Below, one piece after another: positions 16,591 to 26,776 of a DNA stretch of 64,000 nt. The position numbers were made by a program, and so were the translations under genes. Position 1 is the first letter of the stretch; each line of letters begins with the position of its first letter. The stretch is from NCBI GenBank assembly GCA_009712635.1, contig WASS01000029.1, positions 293,276-357,275 on the forward strand, in the 5' to 3' direction. Below the pieces are notes generated by a model. It searched no databases. It was not told the origin of the DNA and saw only the letters and a list, made by a program, of their open reading frames with translations. This stretch comes from Hungatella sp. Lineage in GTDB: Bacteria > Bacillota > Clostridia > Lachnospirales > Lachnospiraceae.

Positions 16591-18237
16591 TTGAAGAAGA
16601 CAATCAGTATTACAGGGAGATATTTATGGATTCCCATCACTCCGGGAGCGAAAGATTCCATTGTCTCTTTTTATATGAATGGCATAAAGATTCAGGAGAT
16701 GTGTATTGAAACCGGAGAAGATAAACTACATTTTTATGCATGGTTTGATGCATCGGCGTATCAGGGAGCTACATTGACGATAGAAGGGGATTACAAAGAA
16801 AAATGGTTTGAGAACATTCTGGTGAGAGATAAAAAACCAGTAAATCCAGGCTCCAAAAGACCTCTGATCCATTATGCGCCTGAATTTGGGTGGCTCAATG
16901 ATCCCAATGGGCTGATTTATGACAATGGAGTTTATCACATTTACCATCAGCATAATCCTTACGGAGTCAGGTGGGAGAACATGCACTGGGCTCATACCAG
17001 TACTGGTGATTTTCTGTCTTATACGCAGACGGAGGATGTTCTGTTTCCGGATGAGGAGGGACCAGTTTTTTCCGGGTCAGCTATTTTGGATCATAACAAT
17101 TGTCTGGGACTGGGTGCTGATGCAATTGCATATTTTTATACTTCAGCTGGTGGACGCAGCCACTGGTCTAAGAAGCATAGATTCACTCAGAAAGTAGCAG
17201 TAAGCACGGATCATGGAAAAACTCTAAAAAAGCTGGGAGAATCTGTTCTGCCTCATATCAATGATGAAAACAGAGATCCAAAGGTGTTTTATCACGAAGA
17301 AAGCGGCTCTTATATCATGGTGCTTTATATCTCTGATGATACCTTCTATTTCTTTCGATCCAAAGATCTGATTCATTGGGAGAAGATACAGGAAATTATC
17401 ATACCGGGTATGTGGGAATGTCCGGACTTTTTTCCGCTTACCTGTGAAGGGGATGGGGGGAAGAAGTGGGTTCTGTGGTCTGCAGACGGATATTACTGCC
17501 TGGGAGATTTTGATGGAAAGTATTTTCAGGCAGAGAAGAATAAAGAGGGAGACGCCATTGCCAGATATCAGCTTTATAACATAATCACAGATGGGGAGAA
17601 CAAAGCTGACCGAAACTTTGTCAGACCATATGCAGCACAGATTTTTAAAGGGACAGGTGACCGCATTTTGCAGCTTAGCTGGATAACCAGCGTGAAAAAA
17701 GACAGGAATTATGCCGGTATTTTATCCTTGCCTGGAGAACTGAGGCTTAGTAAAACTACTGATGGTTACCGGATCTGTATCAATCCGGCAAAGGAACTGG
17801 CAAAGCTGAGAAGTGAGTCATTCAGTGAAGTTCTGGATAAGAAAGAAGAGCCGTTTGCACCGTGTTTTGTCAGCCTTTATTCGGGTGAGGGTCAGGCGCT
17901 TGAGATAGAATTGACATTTCGTGACGCCAGACAAATAAAGGGGAAAGGTGAATCGTATATAAAGCTGACTGCATTTGGAACCCTGTTTACTATTGATCTT
18001 TATAGCCGTGAAATAAAAGTAGGACCACACAGAATACCATTGAAAGAAGAAAAAGAACATCATTTAAGGATTTATGCAGATTCGGATGTGTTTGAATTGT
18101 TTGCCAGCAAAGGATTGACATATGCTGTGACTGATAATGAAAATGACAGTGTTTCAGGATCTGTGGAGATAGAGTATTCCGGGGTCACTGGAGACATAAA
18201 ACTTCATGTATTAAGGGAAATCAGGATAAGTGAATAG
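16591..18237 (+). CDS. GH32 sucrose / fructan beta-fructosidase
   Basis: A 548-residue glycoside hydrolase family 32 enzyme, cytoplasmic (no signal peptide). The nucleophile is D104 in WLNDPNGLIY, the transition-state stabiliser D229 in RDPKVF and the acid/base E276 in WECPDFF. A C-terminal beta-sandwich follows (about 420-548). Residues 1-90 are an extra N-terminal beta-rich extension not present in minimal sucrose-6-phosphate hydrolases. The start is TTG 16591 behind GAGAGAGGG; no ATG gives a better fit. Since uptake is by ABC transporter, not PTS, the substrate is probably unphosphorylated sucrose, kestose or short inulin-type oligomers, trimmed to sucrose for the phosphorylase encoded next. 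Confidence 0.92.
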   Translation: MKKTISITGRYLWIPITPGAKDSIVSFYMNGIKIQEMCIETGEDKLHFYAWFDASAYQGATLTIEGDYKEKWFENILVRDKKPVNPGSKRPLIHYAPEFGWLNDPNGLIYDNGVYHIYHQHNPYGVRWENMHWAHTSTGDFLSYTQTEDVLFPDEEGPVFSGSAILDHNNCLGLGADAIAYFYTSAGGRSHWSKKHRFTQKVAVSTDHGKTLKKLGESVLPHINDENRDPKVFYHEESGSYIMVLYISDDTFYFFRSKDLIHWEKIQEIIIPGMWECPDFFPLTCEGDGGKKWVLWSADGYYCLGDFDGKYFQAEKNKEGDAIARYQLYNIITDGENKADRNFVRPYAAQIFKGTGDRILQLSWITSVKKDRNYAGILSLPGELRLSKTTDGYRICINPAKELAKLRSESFSEVLDKKEEPFAPCFVSLYSGEGQALEIELTFRDARQIKGKGESYIKLTAFGTLFTIDLYSREIKVGPHRIPLKEEKEHHLRIYADSDVFELFASKGLTYAVTDNENDSVSGSVEIEYSGVTGDIKLHVLREIRISE

Positions 18238-18252
18238 ATGGGAGCTTAATGA

Positions 18253-19671
18253 ATGGAACTGAATAATAAGATCATGTTAATTACATATGCGGACAGTCTG
18301 GGCAGGAATTTAAAAGAACTGGATACAGTTCTGCACACCTATCTGAAGAGTGAAGTAGGCGGTGTGCACATCCTTCCTTTTTTCCCTTCTTCTGCAGACA
18401 GAGGCTTTGCGCCTCTGTGCTATGATCAGGTAGAGGCAGAATTCGGAACGTTTGAAGATATAAAAAGGATCAGCAAAGATTATTATCTGATGTTTGATTT
18501 TATGGTAAATCATATTTCCAGAAATTCTGATTATTTTAAGGATTTTGAGGAAAAGAAGGAGTTTTCCGATTACAAGGAAATGTTTATCCGATATAAAGAG
18601 TTCTGGGATCAGGGAGAGCCAACCAAAGAAGAGGTGGATTTAATCTACAAACGAAAGCCACGGGCACCCTATACCGAGGTTACATTTAAAAATGGGGATG
18701 TGGAAAAGGTTTGGTGTACCTTTTGTGAGGAACAGATTGACCTGGATGTAAGGACTGAGACGACGAAGGAATTCATACGTAAATCCTTAACCGGTATGTG
18801 TGAGAATGGAGCCTCCATCATTCGGCTGGATGCATTTGCCTATGCTGTAAAAAAGAAAAATACCAATTGTTTTTTTGTGGAACCGGATATATGGGAGCTG
18901 CTTCATGATATTCAGGATGTTGTATCCTCAAAGGGGGTGAATATATTACCGGAGATCCATGAGCATTATACCATTCAGATGAAAATTGCGAAACAGGGCT
19001 TCTGGATCTATGATTTTGCACTTCCTGTGCTGGTTTTAAATGCGCTTTACACAGGAAACGGGGTGTATTTGAAACGATGGCTTGAGATGTCTCCGAAAAA
19101 GCAGTTTACCACTCTGGATACCCATGATGGAATCGGAATTGTGGATGCCAGAGACTTAATGCCTGATGAGGCAATTGAGGAGACGAAAGAAAAAATGTTT
19201 ACCAAGGGAGCCAATGTAAAAAAGATATACAATACAGCGGCTTACAACAATCTGGATATTTATCAGGTGAACACTACCTATTATTCTGCACTTGGTGACA
19301 GGGATGATGCATATCTGCTGGCAAGAGCCATTCAGTTTTTTGCACCAGGTATTCCCCAGGTATATTATGTAGGCCTGCTCGCCGGTTCCAATGATATTGA
19401 GCTGATGGAAAAGACAAAAAATGGAAGAGACATTAATCGTCACTACTACAGCCTGGAAGAAATAGCAAAAGAGACGGATCGTCCGGTTGTGAAACGACTT
19501 TTTGAGTTGATGCGTTTTAGAAACACCCACCCGGCGTTTGCTTTGGAGGGAAATATGGAAGTAAAGCTTAAAAAGGATTATCAGCTGACTATCATTCGTA
19601 CCTGGGGCACCTATTATGCTGCGCTTACGGCTGATTTAAAAAGTTTTGAGTTTGACATCAGCCATAATTAA
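18253..19671 (+). CDS. gtfA: Sucrose phosphorylase (GH13 subfamily 18)
   Basis: A 472-residue enzyme that converts sucrose and phosphate into glucose 1-phosphate and fructose in the cytoplasm, saving one ATP. The N-terminus ITYADSLGRNLKEL is diagnostic. Catalytic residues by comparison with Bifidobacterium sucrose phosphorylase are D193 (nucleophile, RLDAFAY), E234 (acid/base, PEIHEHY) and D292 (TLDTHDGIG). It starts 15 nt after the GH32 gene with GGGAGC upstream. Having both hydrolytic and phosphorolytic routes lets the cell treat fructo-oligosaccharides and sucrose separately. Glucosylglycerate or sucrose-6-phosphate phosphorylase are close relatives and cannot be fully excluded. Confidence 0.9.
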   Translation: MELNNKIMLITYADSLGRNLKELDTVLHTYLKSEVGGVHILPFFPSSADRGFAPLCYDQVEAEFGTFEDIKRISKDYYLMFDFMVNHISRNSDYFKDFEEKKEFSDYKEMFIRYKEFWDQGEPTKEEVDLIYKRKPRAPYTEVTFKNGDVEKVWCTFCEEQIDLDVRTETTKEFIRKSLTGMCENGASIIRLDAFAYAVKKKNTNCFFVEPDIWELLHDIQDVVSSKGVNILPEIHEHYTIQMKIAKQGFWIYDFALPVLVLNALYTGNGVYLKRWLEMSPKKQFTTLDTHDGIGIVDARDLMPDEAIEETKEKMFTKGANVKKIYNTAAYNNLDIYQVNTTYYSALGDRDDAYLLARAIQFFAPGIPQVYYVGLLAGSNDIELMEKTKNGRDINRHYYSLEEIAKETDRPVVKRLFELMRFRNTHPAFALEGNMEVKLKKDYQLTIIRTWGTYYAALTADLKSFEFDISHN

Positions 19672-19755
19672 AAGATGAAGCTGGTTCTCTGCGTTGACAA
19701 ATGCCCTCTGCCTCAGTAAGATAAATACAGAATAAATAAGGAGGGCTCACAACGG

Positions 19756-20244
19756 ATGAATACCATAAACAGCGTAATTGAAAAGATGATGGATTATTAT
19801 AAAGGCGATCCAAAGAGGATTCAGCATTTTATTAAAGTATACCAGTTTGGTAAGCTGATTGGAGAAGAAGAGGGGCTTGATTCCAGGAAGCAGCGAATAC
19901 TGGAAACAGCCTGCGTGGTTCATGATATCGGCATTAAGGCAAGTGAAGAAAAATATCACAGCAGCGCAGGTAATTACCAGGAGCTGGAGGGACCGCCCAT
20001 TGCAAGAGATCTTCTGATGTCTCTTGATTATTTTCCGGAAGAGATTGACCGGATCTGCTGGCTGGTAGGTCACCATCATACATACAAAAATATAGAAGGG
20101 GAGGATTATCAGATTCTTGTGGAAGCTGATTTTCTTGTCAATGCATGGGAGGATGGGATGTCCCGGGAGACAGTTGAGAATGTCAGGAAGAAGATATTTG
20201 CAACAGCTGCAGGAATCCGAATGTTTGAAACCATGTATATGTAA
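19756..20244 (+). CDS. HD-domain phosphohydrolase-like protein
   Basis: A 162-residue single-domain protein of the HD superfamily. Metal-binding candidates are H24 (RIQHFIKVYQFG), H56-D57 (VVHDIGI) and the GHHHT cluster near residue 106, followed by EADFLVNAWED. ATG 19756 has AAGGAGGG upstream. It lies 84 nt after sucrose phosphorylase on the same strand with no clear terminator between, so it may be the last gene of that operon, but its role there is not evident. Such proteins are often annotated as HD family hydrolases acting on nucleotides; the substrate is unknown. Confidence 0.85.
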   Translation: MNTINSVIEKMMDYYKGDPKRIQHFIKVYQFGKLIGEEEGLDSRKQRILETACVVHDIGIKASEEKYHSSAGNYQELEGPPIARDLLMSLDYFPEEIDRICWLVGHHHTYKNIEGEDYQILVEADFLVNAWEDGMSRETVENVRKKIFATAAGIRMFETMYM

Positions 20245-20581
20245 AGAATATCTGGCTGGGATGAATTTCTTAAAAATTGTATATGATAAATTAAGGATTG
20301 AATATACACGTTTTTATAATTTTATGTAATAATAGTGTTAAACGGATGGAAATCTGCTCGGTGATATCATGAACGATGCTGTGACATAAAGTTTTGACAC
20401 TATCAATTAAAACAATAAATAGGGTTGTTGCATTATAGTAACGGGAAATAAGATGATAAGTGGCTGACTATAAAAAAGCGTTAGGATACAGTCATGAAAT
20501 CTATTTCCTTTACTTTATTTGCAGCATCCCTTTTTTGTTTTATCATACATAAAAATAATATTTCCCATAAGGAGACCTGTC
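20245..20581 (+). other. Intergenic region before the AraC regulator
   Basis: 337 nt, AT-rich, no convincing ORF or strong hairpin. It contains TTGACA at 20394-20399 without a good -10 at 16-18 nt, and TATAGT at 20434-20439 without a good -35. A promoter for the AraC-type gene must lie here, but I cannot fix it. The gene's ribosome site AAGGAGA is at 20567-20573. Confidence 0.5.
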
Positions 20582-22924
20582 ATGAAACAAAATGGAAAAA
20601 GAACTTTTAAATTATTCAGAAAATCCAAGGCCCATACCATTTTGTATCAATTTATGGTGACGTATATTATTGTGCTGTTTATCCCTTTACTAATCTGCAG
20701 CGGTTATTATATCAGAATGATTTCAGTAATTGGCAATGATGATAAACAGTCGCGTAAAACAGAGCTAAAACATGCTGCAGTTTTAGTGGATACTATGCTT
20801 GATGAAGTCTCCTATCTGGGAGACAGTCTTGCCTCTAACACAGGTGTTAATTCCTTTAAGAAAATTTCTGCCGCTTTTGATGGTCCAAATTCCTATCAGG
20901 TTTATGAGTTGCGCACCATGCTTCCTGATCTATATGCCGTTAATCAGTCTATATTTGACTATTTCATTTTTTTTGATAAAAGTGAAACAGTCATAAATAA
21001 GCAGATCGCTTATACATACAAGGATTTCTATGATCTCTACCTGCATGAGGTAAGGTATGAAAGTTACGATGACTGGTACCGGCATATGAAAGAGGACAAA
21101 GTAATTTATGGACTAAGTCCGATGGAAGCTTATAAATACAAAAACAAGACCTCCCCAAATATGATTGCATATACAAGGCCTATGATTTATGGGGATTATA
21201 ATGGTAAAAGCAGGATTGAGATCATGTTTAAAGATACGGTATTAGAAACCCTAATGCCGGCACGGGCGGATAACAGTATCCAGTTTATAAAAGATTTTCA
21301 CGGCAGGCTGCTGTACTATAAAGCTCAGGGTGAACCGGAAAGGACTGGCCGGGAGGAGGTGAGCAGAGCAGTTGACATGGTCATTAACCATAGTGAGAAT
21401 CCTGAGAATCAGACAGTAATCCTTAATAAAGAAAAATATCTGGTGATCCGGTATGCTTCAGAAAAATCCGGTCTGGAATATTATATGCTGCAGCCAATGG
21501 TGGCAGTCAACAGCAGAAGTATGTACAGTATGTTCATGCTGGCTGTTTTTGTTTTTACTGCGATAACGGTGGGAATTATATTAAGCTATTATATGTCCAA
21601 GAAAAGTGCCACTCCCATTAATGATATTATGAAAGAAGTTTCCCAAAGTACGGAACGGTTTCAAGGGCATCAGGCAGTTTTTTTAAGTTTAAAACAGACT
21701 TTTAAACATCTGGTGAATACCAATACGGACATGATAAAGGTAATTGAAAGCCAGAAACCGTTTTTAAGGAATGCATTTTTAAACCGGTTGTTATACGGCA
21801 ATTTCACTACGGAAGAGGAAGTTTCCATAATTGCCCGCAATATTGGACTGCTTCACACTGACAGGGTCTTTGGCATCCTTGTATTCCGCTTTAATGCTGA
21901 TATAGATAAAATTGTAGAAGATGATCTGAAACTGATTAACTCCTGCATCCTTACAATCATTGAAGTATTAAAAGAGATACTTCCAGACAGCCTCTATACC
22001 AACCTTGATGGTGATCAGGTAGTTCTGCTGATGAGTATCGATAAGGAACACAGAGAGAATTTTAAAGAAGAGACAGAACGAAAGATCAGTAAAATTAAGG
22101 AAGCCATGCCCTCCAATGTATCGGAGCAGTTCTTTGTTTATGGCGGCAATGAAGTGGAGAGCCTGACAGAACTTAAGGATTCCTATAATAATGCTGTGTA
22201 TATGTTCCAGAATGAGAAGGGGCAGATTGATAATACCGTCATCTGGTATATTAATAATTTTGTGAATATTCCTTCCTATCCTCCTCAGGACTTTTCTCTT
22301 AAACTTATGCATTATGTAATGGCTGGGGATAGTGAGGGGCTCCATGATGCACTTGAGGAAATCATTAAGAAGTATTTTATAGAGAACAATCTGCCTGTTT
22401 ACCTCCAGCATATGCTTTTGAATGAATTGCAGACAGCGTTATTCCGCATAATCCGCCGGATTGGTGCAGATGAATCGGAATACCGTACCTATTATAATAA
22501 ATTAGAGGAAAACAGCAATGCAACACTGCTGAATCAGTTTACCCTCACTCTGAACCTGTACCGGACGGTATGCAAAGGTGTCAGCGACAAAAAGAAGATT
22601 AAGGATACTTCAGCGATTACAGCTTCCATTGCTTCCTATATTGATGTTAATTACGGTGACAAAAATCTCTCACTTACCAGTGTTGCAGATATATTCAATA
22701 TCAGTGAACCCTATTTATCCAGTATATTTAAGCAGTCTCTGGGAATTAACTTTTCCAACTACATGGAAGGGGTAAGAATTGAAAAGGCAAAAGAATTATT
22801 AGAAAAGACGAATTTGTCCATCGGTGAAATCTCCGATCATGTAGGTTACGGTTCGGCTAATTCCTTCTGCCGGGCTTTTAAAAGGGTAATGGGAACCAGT
22901 GCTTCCGAATACAGAAAAAAATAA
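20582..22924 (+). CDS. Membrane-anchored AraC-family regulator with extracellular sensor domain
   Basis: 780 residues. Residues ~19-43 are a membrane segment (YQFMVTYIIVLFIPLLICSG), then an extracytoplasmic sensor of about 270 residues, a second membrane segment (FMLAVFVFTAITVGIILSYY), a linker, and a C-terminal AraC HTH pair (LSLTSVADIFNISEPYLSSI; IGEISDHVGYGSANSFCRAF). It therefore senses outside and binds DNA inside in a single chain, without kinase or receiver domain. ATG 20582 was chosen for AAGGAGA 8 nt upstream; the frame opens earlier at 20519 without a ribosome site. It lies just before an LplABC-like transporter with GH43, GH95 and GH36 genes and is presumably their activator. Confidence 0.9.
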   Translation: MKQNGKRTFKLFRKSKAHTILYQFMVTYIIVLFIPLLICSGYYIRMISVIGNDDKQSRKTELKHAAVLVDTMLDEVSYLGDSLASNTGVNSFKKISAAFDGPNSYQVYELRTMLPDLYAVNQSIFDYFIFFDKSETVINKQIAYTYKDFYDLYLHEVRYESYDDWYRHMKEDKVIYGLSPMEAYKYKNKTSPNMIAYTRPMIYGDYNGKSRIEIMFKDTVLETLMPARADNSIQFIKDFHGRLLYYKAQGEPERTGREEVSRAVDMVINHSENPENQTVILNKEKYLVIRYASEKSGLEYYMLQPMVAVNSRSMYSMFMLAVFVFTAITVGIILSYYMSKKSATPINDIMKEVSQSTERFQGHQAVFLSLKQTFKHLVNTNTDMIKVIESQKPFLRNAFLNRLLYGNFTTEEEVSIIARNIGLLHTDRVFGILVFRFNADIDKIVEDDLKLINSCILTIIEVLKEILPDSLYTNLDGDQVVLLMSIDKEHRENFKEETERKISKIKEAMPSNVSEQFFVYGGNEVESLTELKDSYNNAVYMFQNEKGQIDNTVIWYINNFVNIPSYPPQDFSLKLMHYVMAGDSEGLHDALEEIIKKYFIENNLPVYLQHMLLNELQTALFRIIRRIGADESEYRTYYNKLEENSNATLLNQFTLTLNLYRTVCKGVSDKKKIKDTSAITASIASYIDVNYGDKNLSLTSVADIFNISEPYLSSIFKQSLGINFSNYMEGVRIEKAKELLEKTNLSIGEISDHVGYGSANSFCRAFKRVMGTSASEYRKK

Positions 22925-22961
22925 GGACTGAGGTGGAGTGTTGGTAAATGACGTAAAAGCC

Positions 22962-22990
22962 TTGAAAACAGTGGGTTCTTAAAATATGAA
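22962..22990 (+). promoter_or_regulatory. Candidate promoter of the GH43/GH95/GH36 operon
   Basis: TTGAAA (22962-22967), 17-nt spacer, TATGAA (22985-22990), about 80 nt before the first permease. The -10 is imperfect, as expected for an activator-dependent promoter. Confidence 0.45.
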
Positions 22991-23071
22991 TAGTGGGGAA
23001 AAAGTATTGTATATATATTTTTAGCCGGCGGTGTGCAATGATGAAAAAAAGAAAAGGGAGAGGTGAATGAA

Positions 23072-24025
23072 TTGCTTAACCGTAATAGTGCTAATGTAAA
23101 AATAAAAAAGAAAGGAAGTTTTATAAAATACTTTGCTGCCCACTGGCAATTATATCTTATGATCGCACTGCCTTTAAGTGTATTACTGATTTTTTCTTAT
23201 GGTCCCATGTACGGTGTTATACTTGCTTTTAAGAATTATAAGGTAAGTCTTGGAATATGGGATAGTCCATGGGCTGATAATTATGGTTTTAATAATTTTA
23301 TAAGATTTTTCAATAATTACAATTTTAAAGAATGTTTTCGAAATACCCTGGTGGTTTCCATTTATTCCATGGTGGTGAGCATACCCTGTTCCATATTGCT
23401 GGCAATTTCTTTAAATTATACTAAAAATATCTTATTTAAGAAAGCAGCCCAGTTGATTACATATTGTCCTTATTTTATTTCTACAATCGTATTTGTAGGA
23501 ATTATAAATATAATCATGGACAACAGAACTGGTGTAATTGGCAGCGTCCTTTATAATCATTTTGGAATTAATGTACTGGGCAGTGCCGGATTGTTTCCTT
23601 CCCTCTATGTGTGGACCGGCGTCTGGCAGGGAATCGGTTTCGGTGCAATTATTTATATTGCTGCCCTGGCTGGTGTGGACATGGAACAGCATGAAGCAGC
23701 CATTATCGACGGAGCCACTCTTTTACAGAGAATACGGTTTGTGGATATACCGGCAATTATACCTACGGTGGTTATTATGATGATTTTAAATATGGGAAGT
23801 CTCTTAAATGTGGGATATGAGAAAGTTCTTGCCATGCAGAACCAGAATAACCTGATTACTTCTGAGATTATCACCACCTATTCTTATAAGGTATCATTGG
23901 TTTCTACTTTTCCGGATTATCCATATTCCACTGCCATTGGATTGTTCCAGTCCCTGATTGGATTGTTTCTGATACTTGCCGCAAATAAAATCGCCAATAA
24001 AGTATCAGGCACTGGTTTTATGTAA
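23072..24025 (+). CDS. ABC permease, LplB/YteP type
   Basis: A 317-residue carbohydrate permease of the LplB family. Marks are LPLSVLLIFSYGPMYGVILA in the first membrane segment, the family hallmark FKNYKVSLGIWDSPW, and EAAIIDGATLLQRIRFVDIP as the ATPase-contact loop. TTG 23072 is preferred because GGGAGAGG ends 8 nt before it; GTG 23063 lies on top of that sequence but would add only three residues. The gap to the next permease is 11 nt. The LplB/C class usually imports larger oligosaccharides with a big lipoprotein, here encoded at 24974. Confidence 0.9.
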   Translation: MLNRNSANVKIKKKGSFIKYFAAHWQLYLMIALPLSVLLIFSYGPMYGVILAFKNYKVSLGIWDSPWADNYGFNNFIRFFNNYNFKECFRNTLVVSIYSMVVSIPCSILLAISLNYTKNILFKKAAQLITYCPYFISTIVFVGIINIIMDNRTGVIGSVLYNHFGINVLGSAGLFPSLYVWTGVWQGIGFGAIIYIAALAGVDMEQHEAAIIDGATLLQRIRFVDIPAIIPTVVIMMILNMGSLLNVGYEKVLAMQNQNNLITSEIITTYSYKVSLVSTFPDYPYSTAIGLFQSLIGLFLILAANKIANKVSGTGFM

Positions 24026-24036
24026 AGGGGGAAATT

Positions 24037-24927
24037 ATGAAGAGCAGAAGAATTACACAGGATAAGGTTGTTTATTTCGTCAATTATATATTGCTGACCC
24101 TGCTGTTAATCGTTGTGTTATATCCGATTATCTATATTATCAGCTGTTCCTTCAGCAGCGGTAATGCACTGATGACTGGAAAGGTTAAATTCTTTCCGGT
24201 TGGATTTACCCTGGACAGCTATGAAACAGTATTTAAATATAAATCAATCTGGACCGGATTTAAGAATTCACTTACTTATACGGTCTGCGGCGCTTTAATC
24301 AGTATAATCCTGACGTTGTTTGCGGCATATCCCTTGTCCAGAGAGGATTTCAGGGGAAGAAAAATAGTGACAGGACTTTTTTTGTTTACCATGATGTTTT
24401 CTGGTGGATTAATCCCTACCTTTATGTTAGTGAAGAACCTTAAGATGATCAATACGATGTGGGCAGTCATTCTGCCCGGTGCAGTCAGTGCCTATAACGT
24501 TATTGTTGCAAGAACATTCTTTAATCAGACGATTCCAAAAGAATTACTGGAAGCCTCAAAGATGGATGGCTGCTCTGATTTTAAATTCTTTTCCATGATA
24601 GTAATCCCATTGTCTAAACCAATTATAGCGGTGCTTAGTCTTTGGGTAACGGTTTCCTTATGGAATTCTTATTTTAACCCTATGATTTATATAAATTCAG
24701 TGGATAAATACCCATTACAGCTGGTACTCAGAAAAATAATTCTGATGTCCCAGGTGGATCTTTCTTCCGCCAATGTGGATCCGATGATGGTGGCAAAAAA
24801 CCGGAATTTAAGTGAAATGCTAAAGTATGGAACAATTATTATCAGCAGCCTTCCCTTAATGATTGCCTATCCTTTCGTACAGAAATACTTTGTAAAGGGT
24901 GTTATGATCGGTTCTGTTAAAGGTTGA
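24037..24927 (+). CDS. ABC permease, LplC/YtcP type
   Basis: A 296-residue partner permease. The first membrane segment is YILLTLLLIVVLYPIIYIIS, followed by the family signature SCSFSSGNALMTGKV. The EAA-type loop is ELLEASKMDGCSDFKFFSMI, and the C-terminus ends FVKGVMIGSVKG, normal for this group. AAAGGGGGA precedes the ATG. Confidence 0.93.
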   Translation: MKSRRITQDKVVYFVNYILLTLLLIVVLYPIIYIISCSFSSGNALMTGKVKFFPVGFTLDSYETVFKYKSIWTGFKNSLTYTVCGALISIILTLFAAYPLSREDFRGRKIVTGLFLFTMMFSGGLIPTFMLVKNLKMINTMWAVILPGAVSAYNVIVARTFFNQTIPKELLEASKMDGCSDFKFFSMIVIPLSKPIIAVLSLWVTVSLWNSYFNPMIYINSVDKYPLQLVLRKIILMSQVDLSSANVDPMMVAKNRNLSEMLKYGTIIISSLPLMIAYPFVQKYFVKGVMIGSVKG

Positions 24928-24973
24928 ATGAAACCTTTTTAGCTTTATATATCAATAACGAGGAGAAAATACG

Positions 24974-26752
24974 ATGAAAAAGAGAAGGTTTTTTAACAAA
25001 CGTATTATATCAGTTATAGCTTCAGCCGCTATGGTAATATCACTGTTAGGGGGCTGCCAGAAATCTGGTACGAAATCTTCCAGTGCCAAAACAGATAATA
25101 CGAAAACAACATCTTCTGAAGATGCGTTTAATTTCAAATCCGTTAAGGATGTGACTTTTCCGCTGAAGCAAAAGCTGGAATTAACTGTTTTTGTATATGC
25201 CACAGCTACAGGCGGCGGTACGTATCAGGATAACTATGTAACCGACTGGCTGGAGGAAAAAACCAATATCCATCTGAATTATGTATATGATTTAGATGGT
25301 GATGATGCAAAAACCAAATTAAATCTTGTTATGACAGATGCAGCCAGCCTTCCGGATATATTCCTGGCCACCAACTGGACGAAATCAGAAGTACAGTCTT
25401 ATGGACAGCAGGGGCTGATCATTCCCCTAAATGACTATTTAAAGGACGCACCCAACTGGAATGCCAATAATGAAAGAAGTCCTTCCAGAAAAGCGGATCT
25501 TACCATGACCGACGGAAACATCTATACATATGGTGATGAGAATGAAAGCTTCCATAATATGTTCCAGAACAGAATGTGGATCTATATGCCCTGGGTAGAA
25601 AAACTCAATGAAGGTAAGGTGCCTCAGACCACAGATGAACTGTATGATTACATGAAAAAAATTAAAACCCAGGATCCCAATGGTAATGGTGCAGCAGATG
25701 AAATACCTATGACCGGTTATATCGGCGGCTGGGCAACCGATCCGACTGTCTGGATGATTAATTCCTTTGTACAGTGCAACAACCCGTTAAGCAATACGAA
25801 CCCTACGGTAGCAGCCGGCTTTGTTGCCAACAATGGGAAAATTGAGTATAACGTTATGAAAGACCAGTATAAAGATGCGCTTAAATATATGAATAAGCTT
25901 TATAAAGAAGGTTTACTGGATAATCAGACCTTTACTCAGGATAATACCCAGTTTGACTCTGCTTTAAATAATACTGACCATCTGGTTGGATTATATGCAG
26001 ATGGCGGTGTGAATGCGGATGGAGATAATTTCTGGGCTAAAAAACCTGGTGACTGGCAAAACTGGGCATGTCTTGAGCCTGTTGCAGGACCTGATGGGGT
26101 CAGACTGGCTGCCAGAAGTATTGCTACTTATTTTGGCTCTTCAATAGGAAGTATTTCAGCAAATTGCAAATACCCTGTTATTGCAGCAGCATTATTTGAT
26201 TTCATGGCATCAGAAGAAGCTTCCAATGTTCAGGCATATGGACCAGAAGGTTTTGGCTGGGATTGGACAACAGAAGGAACTTCTTTGGGGGATGGTGTTC
26301 CCAAATATGAAACACATACAATTCCCGATGATTTTGACTGGGTCGGAAACGGATTTCCCAGAAATTATGCTCACAAGGCCTATACTGCCGATGCTATGGT
26401 AAGATCCAGCAACATTGATTACCGTTCTGCCTTAAAGATTGAGAATCCAGAACTGGATGTAGAGTATGTATTCCAGAAGGCAGCAGAAAAATATGAGAAA
26501 TATTCACCGGATATTAACACCCTGATTCCAAACTTTGCATTCGAAGGGGATGACAGTCGGGCCATTTCGGAATATACACTGACCATTGGTGGATATGTAA
26601 ATCAGGCTACGGTTCAGTTCATCACCGGAAATATGGATATAGACAAAGAGTGGAGCAACTATATCGGCAAATTAAAGGATATGGGAGTGGAGGACTATAT
26701 TGCACGTTATCAGAAATACTATGATGAATATATGAAGACGGCAGGCAAGTAA
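24974..26752 (+). CDS. LplA-like oligosaccharide-binding lipoprotein
   Basis: A 592-residue binding protein, larger than family 1 members (~430), as usual for LplA. Lipobox LLGGC gives lipidated Cys28, followed by a Ser/Thr/Lys linker to about residue 50. DYVTDWLEEKTNIHLNY-like text (NYVTDWLEEKTNIHLNYVY) and TQDPNGNGAADEIPMTGY are conserved features of the group; the DPNGNG segment resembles a calcium-binding loop. It is transcribed with its permeases and three glycosidases. No ATPase is encoded nearby, so a shared one is likely. Confidence 0.92.
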   Translation: MKKRRFFNKRIISVIASAAMVISLLGGCQKSGTKSSSAKTDNTKTTSSEDAFNFKSVKDVTFPLKQKLELTVFVYATATGGGTYQDNYVTDWLEEKTNIHLNYVYDLDGDDAKTKLNLVMTDAASLPDIFLATNWTKSEVQSYGQQGLIIPLNDYLKDAPNWNANNERSPSRKADLTMTDGNIYTYGDENESFHNMFQNRMWIYMPWVEKLNEGKVPQTTDELYDYMKKIKTQDPNGNGAADEIPMTGYIGGWATDPTVWMINSFVQCNNPLSNTNPTVAAGFVANNGKIEYNVMKDQYKDALKYMNKLYKEGLLDNQTFTQDNTQFDSALNNTDHLVGLYADGGVNADGDNFWAKKPGDWQNWACLEPVAGPDGVRLAARSIATYFGSSIGSISANCKYPVIAAALFDFMASEEASNVQAYGPEGFGWDWTTEGTSLGDGVPKYETHTIPDDFDWVGNGFPRNYAHKAYTADAMVRSSNIDYRSALKIENPELDVEYVFQKAAEKYEKYSPDINTLIPNFAFEGDDSRAISEYTLTIGGYVNQATVQFITGNMDIDKEWSNYIGKLKDMGVEDYIARYQKYYDEYMKTAGK

Positions 26753-26776
26753 AAAAATTAATGGGAGGTATTAATT

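Noticed and set aside
21968-22411. 147-codon minus-strand frame within the AraC regulator gene
   Set aside because: Antisense shadow; no start signals or recognisable domain.
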